A DNA stretch of 64,000 nt. Source: CAWGGS01 sp046704745. GTDB lineage: Bacteria; Desulfobacterota; Desulfobulbia; Desulfobulbales; Desulfocapsaceae. The DNA is taken from contig JBJKRL010000091.1 in the NCBI GenBank assembly GCA_046704745.1, forward strand, positions 1 to 64,000, given 5' to 3'. Under the pieces are notes generated by a model. It was not told the DNA's origin, did no database searches, and was given only the letters and a program-made list of their open reading frames with translations. The position numbers and the translations under genes were made by a program. Each line of letters starts with the position of its first letter. Positions within the stretch are counted from its first letter, which is position 1. Positions 58,817 to 64,000 of the stretch are shown here, in pieces.

Positions 58817-60409
58817 ATGGATACGCAAACAACACTTATACTCAATGGAAATGACCTCACTTTCAAAGACATTGTCTCCATAGGTACCGGGGAAAAACGA
58901 GTCGGGTTGGACTCCGAGGCCCTGGAGCGTTGCCGCATGTCACGGAATTTTCTTGCTCGAGCCCTTGCTGACGGCAAGATCATATATGGTGTAAACACGT
59001 CCTTTGGACCAATGTGCAAAAAGATAATCAATGACAGCGATATCGAGAAGTTACAGGAGAACCTCATTATCAGCCATGCAGCTGGATTGGGAGAGCCTCT
59101 TTCCCCGGATATTACCCAGGCAATCCTGGCGGTCAGGCTCAACACGCTGGTGAAAGGATATTCCGGCGTCCGCATTGAACTCCTGGAATTGATGCGCGAT
59201 ATGATCAACACGGAGCTTGCCCCTTATATCCCTGAATGCGGCAGCGTCGGCGCTTCCGGCGATTTGATCCATCTTGCCCACATGGCCCTTGCCATTACCG
59301 GCAAAGGCAAGGTCTACCTGCAAAAGGAGTTGATGGACGCCCTCACGGCCTTTAAGAGAGCCGGACTTTCCCCGTTTCGCTTAAGTTTTAAAGAAGGACT
59401 GGCCTTGGTTAACGGCACTGCAGCAATGACCGCCATTGCAGCCTTTGCCCTCTTGGGAGCGGAAAAACTTTACAACATTGCCTGCATCAATGCCGCATTC
59501 GCCATCGAGATTTTCGGCGGCATCGATGACGCCTTCGACGTCGATCTCCATCTTACCAAACCGCATCCCGGACAGGTTGCCACCGCCGAGATAATCCGCC
59601 GTCTTTATAGCGGCACTGCCAATATAACGATCAGAGATGACTTGCATCAAAGGATTAGACAGCAAGGAAACGGTGACGTTCAGGTCTATGAAACCGATAT
59701 CAATGTCCAAGATGTCTACTCAATCCGCTGTACTCCCCAGGTCTTAGCTCCGGTTCGCGAGGCCATCGACAGCGCGGTCAGGACAGTCACCATCGAGGCA
59801 AATTCTTCCAACGACAACCCGGTGATCATCCCGGAAAAACAAAAAATAATCCACGGAGGCAATTTCCACGGCCAGAGCATCGGTTTTGCCATGGATATGC
59901 TGTGCATAGCCATATCAACGCTTTGTAATCTCTCTGAGAGGAGAACCAATAAACTGCTGGACAAGAGCCTGAACGAAGGTCTGCCGGAATACTTGATCCC
60001 CGGGGAAATCGGTCTGAGCCTGGGCTTTATGGGAGCCCAATATCTCGCTACCTCGACCACAGCGGAAAACAGGAACCTTGCCGCGCCCATGAGCGTCAAC
60101 TCCATCTCCTGCAATGCCTCGAACCAGGATGTGGTCAGCATGGGAACAGTGGCCGCCAGGAAGGCCTTCCGGCTGATCAATAACGCAAAACATGTCGTCA
60201 CCCTGGAAATTCTGGCCGATCTGCAGGCACTATCCTTTAGAAACGCCGATAAACTCGGACACGGAACATCAAGAATTTATTCGATACTAAAAGAACAATT
60301 TCAGCCTTATGCCGATGATCGTATCTTTCACGACGACCTTGTGTGTTTCCGCAGTCTGCTCTTTTCAAATAAATATTTTGATGATCTGACTCAATATTTT
60401 TCAAAATGA
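58817..60409 (+). CDS. Aromatic amino acid / histidine ammonia-lyase family protein
   Basis: A 530-residue MIO-type lyase. The cofactor is formed by Ala146-Ser147-Gly148 in GSVGASGDLIHLAHMA. The catalytic Tyr lies in IIYGVNTSFGPMCKK near residue 57. Other family marks are LVNGTAAMTA near 195, SSNDNPVI near 330 and the C-terminal SCNASNQDVVSMG. The residue pair corresponding to the substrate-selectivity site is Ser86-His87, as in histidine lyases, though I recall that flexirubin-type tyrosine lyases also have it. No hutU, hutI or hutG is nearby. A FabG-like reductase and a DUF362 protein follow on the same strand. The product may therefore be a cinnamate-type acid for a lipid or pigment; unproven. 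A TTG at 58805 is an alternative start. Confidence 0.85.
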   Translation: MDTQTTLILNGNDLTFKDIVSIGTGEKRVGLDSEALERCRMSRNFLARALADGKIIYGVNTSFGPMCKKIINDSDIEKLQENLIISHAAGLGEPLSPDITQAILAVRLNTLVKGYSGVRIELLELMRDMINTELAPYIPECGSVGASGDLIHLAHMALAITGKGKVYLQKELMDALTAFKRAGLSPFRLSFKEGLALVNGTAAMTAIAAFALLGAEKLYNIACINAAFAIEIFGGIDDAFDVDLHLTKPHPGQVATAEIIRRLYSGTANITIRDDLHQRIRQQGNGDVQVYETDINVQDVYSIRCTPQVLAPVREAIDSAVRTVTIEANSSNDNPVIIPEKQKIIHGGNFHGQSIGFAMDMLCIAISTLCNLSERRTNKLLDKSLNEGLPEYLIPGEIGLSLGFMGAQYLATSTTAENRNLAAPMSVNSISCNASNQDVVSMGTVAARKAFRLINNAKHVVTLEILADLQALSFRNADKLGHGTSRIYSILKEQFQPYADDRIFHDDLVCFRSLLFSNKYFDDLTQYFSK

Positions 60410-60486
60410 TCCGGAGCCCATATACAATTGCCTCCTATGGATCGGCTATCCGGCTTCATACACTTTAGAGGAGATAACACCGCCTG

Positions 60487-60783
60487 ATGCATATACAAGA
60501 GAAACTCTATTCCATCTTTGCCATACTTTTTGTGATCGCTCTTTTTCTCGTCTTGTCCTTTTACCCTGTAACACGACAACTGAAAGTCCTTCTGCCGCTC
60601 GCGTTCGTCGGCATTATGATCAATATCGTCTTTATCTTTATTGTGTTAAAAGATATTTTCCTGCGTCAATTCAAAACAACCGGACAGAAGATACTGTGGA
60701 TAGTCCTGATCCTGCTTGTTTGGCCGTCGGTCCTTATCTATTTGCCGAAATTCGGCTTTAAACAGAGATCTCCGGCAAGCTGA
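60487..60783 (+). CDS. Small three-helix membrane protein, unknown
   Basis: A 98-residue protein with three hydrophobic segments at about 11-31, 38-63 and 72-90. No motif or family is recognised. The ATG has GAGGAG about 11 bp upstream, and the gene lies 77 bp after the lyase gene and 81 bp before the FabG gene, so it probably belongs to the same operon. It may be a membrane anchor or transporter accessory for the pathway. Confidence 0.6.
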   Translation: MHIQEKLYSIFAILFVIALFLVLSFYPVTRQLKVLLPLAFVGIMINIVFIFIVLKDIFLRQFKTTGQKILWIVLILLVWPSVLIYLPKFGFKQRSPAS

Positions 60784-60864
60784 TACCAACCGGATTCAAC
60801 ATTGCAAGGATCTCGGCAACTCACATACAATAGACACATTGTCCTTAGTAGAGAGGAATAACGC

Positions 60865-61596
60865 ATGAAAGCCGGTCAGAATACTGTATTTATAAGTGGC
60901 GCAAGCCGAGGTATCGGCGCCTGTATCGCTCAATACCTGGCAGAAGCAGGATACGATATCTGGCTCAATTACCACAGTTCCGAAAAGCAGGCCCAGCTGG
61001 TCAAAGAGCAGATCGAAACCCTGGGAAGAAAGTGTCTACTGCTCCCCTTCGACGTCTCCGACGAAGCTGCAGCCAAAAAAGTGTTGGACCCCTTACTTGA
61101 CGAGGAAGTTCCTTTCGGTTTCGTCCACAATGCCGGAATCACCAGGGACACACTTCTACCTTTAATGAAACGGCAGGATTGGGATCAGGTTATCGACGTC
61201 CATCTGAACAGCTTTTTCATCCTGGCTCGCATCTTCTCCAAGGTGATGCTTTCCAAACGACGCGGCCGGATTATCGCCATCGCCTCGGTTTCAGGTCAGA
61301 CGGGGCAGGCGGGGCAGGTCAATTATTCCGCGGCCAAATCCGGGCTTATCGGCGCCTGCAAGGCACTTGCCCGCGAATTGGCCAGACGCAAGGTTCTGGT
61401 CAATGTCGTATCTCCCGGTTTGATCGAAACCGAGATGATCAAGGACCTTCCCCTCGACAAGATGCTTGAGATAGTACCGCTGAAAAGGGTCGGCAAACCC
61501 GAGGAGGTTGCAGGCGTGGTAAGGTTTCTGCTGAGTCATGAGGCAAGCTACATCACCGGCCAGGTCATCGGAGTCAATGGCGGAATGTATATGTAA
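60865..61596 (+). CDS. 3-oxoacyl-ACP reductase FabG-like (second copy)
   Basis: A 243-residue short-chain dehydrogenase. It has the cofactor site ISGASRGIGACIAQYLAEAG, VHNAGITRDTLLPLM near residue 91, catalytic Ser in IASVSGQTGQAG, Tyr-Lys in YSAAKSGLIGACKALA and the terminal YITGQVIGVNGGMYM. It is clearly diverged from the fatty-acid-operon copy at 43605. The FVHNAGITRD and GLIGACKALARELARRKVLVNVVSPGLIETEM stretches resemble reductases of aryl polyene pathways as I remember them. It is preceded by AGAGGAATAACGC and followed 20 bp later by the DUF362 gene. Confidence 0.88.
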   Translation: MKAGQNTVFISGASRGIGACIAQYLAEAGYDIWLNYHSSEKQAQLVKEQIETLGRKCLLLPFDVSDEAAAKKVLDPLLDEEVPFGFVHNAGITRDTLLPLMKRQDWDQVIDVHLNSFFILARIFSKVMLSKRRGRIIAIASVSGQTGQAGQVNYSAAKSGLIGACKALARELARRKVLVNVVSPGLIETEMIKDLPLDKMLEIVPLKRVGKPEEVAGVVRFLLSHEASYITGQVIGVNGGMYM

Positions 61597-61616
61597 ATAA
61601 AGCAAAAGGAAGAGAC

Positions 61617-62684
61617 ATGCATCGTGTAATGATCCACCCGGCCACATATGACAACTGCCGACAGGCCATCGACAGGGCCTTTGAACAATTCCCCCAGGAT
61701 ATTACCGGGAAAAAAGTTGTAATCAAACCGAATGTCTTAAGAAAATCCACGGCTGATGAGCATATCGTGACCCATCCGGCCATTCTGCGAGCCGTTGTCG
61801 AAAAGGTCGAAGAGATGTCCCCGGCCGAAATAATCGTGGGCGACAATCCGGGTCTTGTCAATTATGGTGACAATGAAGCAAGTTTTGAGCAAACAGGCTT
61901 GATGGCTGCAGCCAAAGGGTATTACAGGAATCTCGGTGATTCGCCGCAACACGTCCCCTTTCATCCCGATTTCATGCATCAGGTCGGGGTTTCAAAAGAG
62001 ATTCTCGATGCCGACATCGTCATCAGTCTGCCTAAATTCAAGACCCACGGCCTAACCGTACTGACCGGGGCCGTCAAGAACAGTTATGGAATCCTGCCGG
62101 GCGCTCAAAAAGCCAGACTCCACCAGATTGCCGGCTCACCCGAGCGTTTTCACGATGTTATCGTCGAGGTCTTCCGTCTTCGGGTTCCGGATTTCTTTAT
62201 TATGGATGCCGTGGTCGGTATGGAGGGGAATGGTCCGGCCTCACCCGAACTACGGGAGATAGGCCTTGTCCTGGCCTCAGATAATGCCGTGGCCCTGGAT
62301 GGCGTCGTGGCCCGGATGATGGGGATTGACCCTTCCTGCCTCAGGTTTCTGCAAAAGGCAAAGGCCATGGGTTTGGGCGACTTTGAATCAGCTCGGGTTC
62401 GGGTAGATGGAGAAATGCCCATCCTGGCCGATTTCAAGCTTCCGCCTCTGGGCGGTGAGGCCATCATCGGCAACCCTGCCATCAGTGAGTTGATTGCCAG
62501 CAGGTCACGGGTCAGACCGAAAGCCAATCCGGAACTGTGTACAGCCTGCGGGACCTGCGTGGATCATTGTCCGGTTTCCGCCCTTTCCATGCAGGATGAT
62601 CTGCCCATGGTGGATGCTGAAGTTTGCGTTACCTGTTTCTGCTGCCAGGAGATCTGTCCGGAAAAGGCAATTGCCCTGAGTTGA
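61617..62684 (+). CDS. DUF362 domain protein with C-terminal two-cluster ferredoxin
   Basis: A 355-residue protein. Residues about 30-270 form the DUF362 domain (VVIKPNVLRKS near residue 34, NPGLVNYGD, ISLPKFKTHGLTVLTGAVKNSYGILPG near 140 and VGMEGNGP). The C-terminus (about 300-355) carries two [4Fe-4S] motifs, CTACGTCVDHCP and CVTCFCCQEICP. DUF362 ferredoxin fusions are common in anaerobes and of unknown function; they are thought to be redox proteins. The ATG follows AAAAGGAAGAGAC. It closes the lyase operon, 20 bp after FabG. Confidence 0.9.
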   Translation: MHRVMIHPATYDNCRQAIDRAFEQFPQDITGKKVVIKPNVLRKSTADEHIVTHPAILRAVVEKVEEMSPAEIIVGDNPGLVNYGDNEASFEQTGLMAAAKGYYRNLGDSPQHVPFHPDFMHQVGVSKEILDADIVISLPKFKTHGLTVLTGAVKNSYGILPGAQKARLHQIAGSPERFHDVIVEVFRLRVPDFFIMDAVVGMEGNGPASPELREIGLVLASDNAVALDGVVARMMGIDPSCLRFLQKAKAMGLGDFESARVRVDGEMPILADFKLPPLGGEAIIGNPAISELIASRSRVRPKANPELCTACGTCVDHCPVSALSMQDDLPMVDAEVCVTCFCCQEICPEKAIALS

Positions 62685-62705
62685 TAAATTGATAGCGTAT
62701 CTTTC

Positions 62706-62734
62706 TTGACATATTCTTCACAGCGCAGTATTTT
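62706..62734 (+). promoter_or_regulatory. Candidate sigma-70 promoter for ffh
   Basis: TTGACA (62706-62711), 17-bp spacer, TATTTT (62729-62734), about 100 bp before the ffh ATG. A small inverted repeat ATCAGGGC/GCCCTGAT lies between promoter and gene. Confidence 0.55.
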
Positions 62735-62836
62735 TTATCTTTTTTAACCTGGCCGATCAGGGCCGAAGTGTGGTCTTTGCCCTGATTTACTCAAAAAGAC
62801 AAACCGTTACTTTCATAACCACCGGCAGAATACATC

Positions 62837-64000
62837 ATGTTTGAAAACCTGACAGACCGACTTGAAGGTGTCTTCAAAAGGCTCCGTGGTCACGGCATAC
62901 TCACTGAAGAAAATATCAGGGAGGCAATGGGTGAGGTCCGTACCGCTCTGCTCGAGGCCGACGTCAACTTCAAGGTAGCCAAGGATTTCGTTGCCAATGT
63001 AACCCAGAAGGCGATCGGCCGTGAAGTCACGCAGACCCTGTCTCCCGGACAGCAGGTGATCAAAGTCGTCCATGATGAGCTGGTGGAATTGCTCGGCGGC
63101 AACATGGAACCGATACGTCTTGACGGTCGGCAACCTGTTACCATCATGATGGCCGGCCTGCAGGGTTCCGGTAAGACCACCACCTCCGGGAAACTCGCCA
63201 AGCTGCTGCGCGAAAAAGGGCGAAGACCCTATCTGGTCCCAGCCGATATTTATCGCCCGGCAGCCATCGAACAGCTGCAGGTGCTGGGGGAACGGCTTGG
63301 CTTACCTGTCCATCCTTCCACCACCGACACCAAACCCGTCGACATATGCAGGCAGGCGTTGGCAACTGCCGAGGTAAAAGACTATGATACCCTGATCATC
63401 GATACCGCCGGACGATTGCATGTCGATGAGACACTGATGGACGAACTCAAAGAGATCCGGTCGGCCATCCACCTTTCTGAAATCCTCTTTGTCGCCGATG
63501 CGATGACCGGTCAGGATGCGGTCACCGTTGCCGAGAAATTTAATCACGATCTTGAAATTACCGGCGTTATACTGACCAAAATGGAAGGTGATGCCCGGGG
63601 TGGTGCCGCCTTATCCATCAAGAATGTCACCGGGAAACCGATAAAGTTCGTCGGTATCGGTGAGGCCCTGGATGCGCTGGAGGTCTTTCATCCGGACCGT
63701 GCCGCTTCGCGGATACTGGGCATGGGCGATGTTTTGACCCTGATCGAAAAAGCCGAAGCAGTCGTCGACAAAAAGAAGGCCGACAAACTGGCCCAGAAGC
63801 TGAAGAAGGATCAGTTCACGTTGGAGGATTTCCTTGATCAGCTCAGGCAGATAAAAAAAATGGGCTCGTTGCAGGAGATCATCAACATGATCCCGGGCAT
63901 CAGTAAGCTCAAACAACTGAAACAGGCCCCCGAACCCGACATAAAGGAATTCAACAAGACCGAGGCAATCATCTGCTCCATGACCCGGAGGGAAAGACAG
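62837..64000 (+). CDS. ffh: Signal recognition particle protein Ffh, cut by window end
   Basis: The first 388 codons of the SRP GTPase that targets nascent membrane proteins to FtsY and the translocon. The N domain covers residues 1-90 (MFENLTDRLEGVFKRLRG). The G domain has the P-loop GLQGSGKTTT near residue 107, DTAGRLHVDETLMDEL near 190 and TKMEGDARGG near 248. The visible part ends as the methionine-rich M domain begins (INMIPGISKL). The gene runs off the right edge in frame; nothing looks broken. The ATG has no strong ribosome binding site. Confidence 0.97.
   Translation, partial: MFENLTDRLEGVFKRLRGHGILTEENIREAMGEVRTALLEADVNFKVAKDFVANVTQKAIGREVTQTLSPGQQVIKVVHDELVELLGGNMEPIRLDGRQPVTIMMAGLQGSGKTTTSGKLAKLLREKGRRPYLVPADIYRPAAIEQLQVLGERLGLPVHPSTTDTKPVDICRQALATAEVKDYDTLIIDTAGRLHVDETLMDELKEIRSAIHLSEILFVADAMTGQDAVTVAEKFNHDLEITGVILTKMEGDARGGAALSIKNVTGKPIKFVGIGEALDALEVFHPDRAASRILGMGDVLTLIEKAEAVVDKKKADKLAQKLKKDQFTLEDFLDQLRQIKKMGSLQEIINMIPGISKLKQLKQAPEPDIKEFNKTEAIICSMTRRERQ

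Noticed and set aside
58817..60409. Annotation as histidine ammonia-lyase HutH
   Set aside because: The MIO site and Ser-His pair allow it, but no other hut gene is present and the operon partners fit another pathway. I kept a family-level call.

Overview
The window looks like a chromosomal segment of a Gram-negative, anaerobic, sulfur-metabolising bacterium. My best guess is Desulfobacterota, probably the Desulfobulbales. The clues are a PxxKW-type cysteine-rich protein, a small single-polypeptide siroheme sulfite reductase, an electron-transfer flavoprotein alpha subunit with an N-terminal two-cluster ferredoxin domain, multiple c-type cytochromes, an MglA/roadblock GTPase module and an outer-membrane lipid (Mla) system. 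This is family-level reasoning; no marker phylogeny was possible. I saw no rRNA, tRNA, CRISPR array or intact insertion sequence.

Layout. 1-6005 is loose: an AP2-like protein, a DUF502 membrane protein, a di-haem peroxidase, an aldo/keto reductase, and long gene-poor stretches with small repeats. 6006-14157 holds an AEC transporter, a P3A proton ATPase, a truncated metallophosphoesterase, a DnaQ-like exonuclease paired with a cNMP/CBS/DUF294 protein, and chorismate synthase. 14267-19290 is signalling: a GGDEF-EAL protein bracketed by two copies of a roughly 100-bp repeat, and a PAS-rich hybrid histidine kinase. 19413-24543 mixes a small sulfite reductase, a cytochrome c, ClpS, a GNAT-like protein and thioredoxin reductase. 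24683-29652 is a three-gene set: a roadblock protein, an MglA-like GTPase and a 1286-residue acidic repeat protein. 29994-38168 has adenine deaminase, TatD, the YggS PLP protein, UDP-glucose dehydrogenase, the PxxKW protein, PilC, IHF-alpha and a ParB-domain protein.

38178-54457 is almost all minus strand. Read in the direction of transcription it runs mlaE-F-D-A-C, a cNMP-binding protein, DUF177, rpmF, plsX, fabH, acyl-CoA dehydrogenase, etfB, etfA, fabG, acpP, fabF, rpiB, a strong terminator, glyA, nrdR, ribD. It ties phospholipid transport to fatty acid synthesis. It contains an acyl-CoA dehydrogenase/ETF module where other bacteria often carry fabD or an enoyl-ACP reductase. Upstream lies an orphan yejBE permease pair. 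57504-62684 (plus strand) has ribonuclease D and an operon of an aromatic-amino-acid-lyase-family protein, a small membrane protein, a second FabG and a DUF362 ferredoxin protein. The window ends inside ffh.

The most unusual content is (i) the GTPase/roadblock/acidic-scaffold set, (ii) the dehydrogenase-ETF insertion in the fatty acid operon, (iii) the lyase-FabG-DUF362 operon, and (iv) two families of small non-coding repeats of about 100 bp with inverted ends. Several start codons were reassigned from ribosome binding sites and family N-termini; these are noted per gene.
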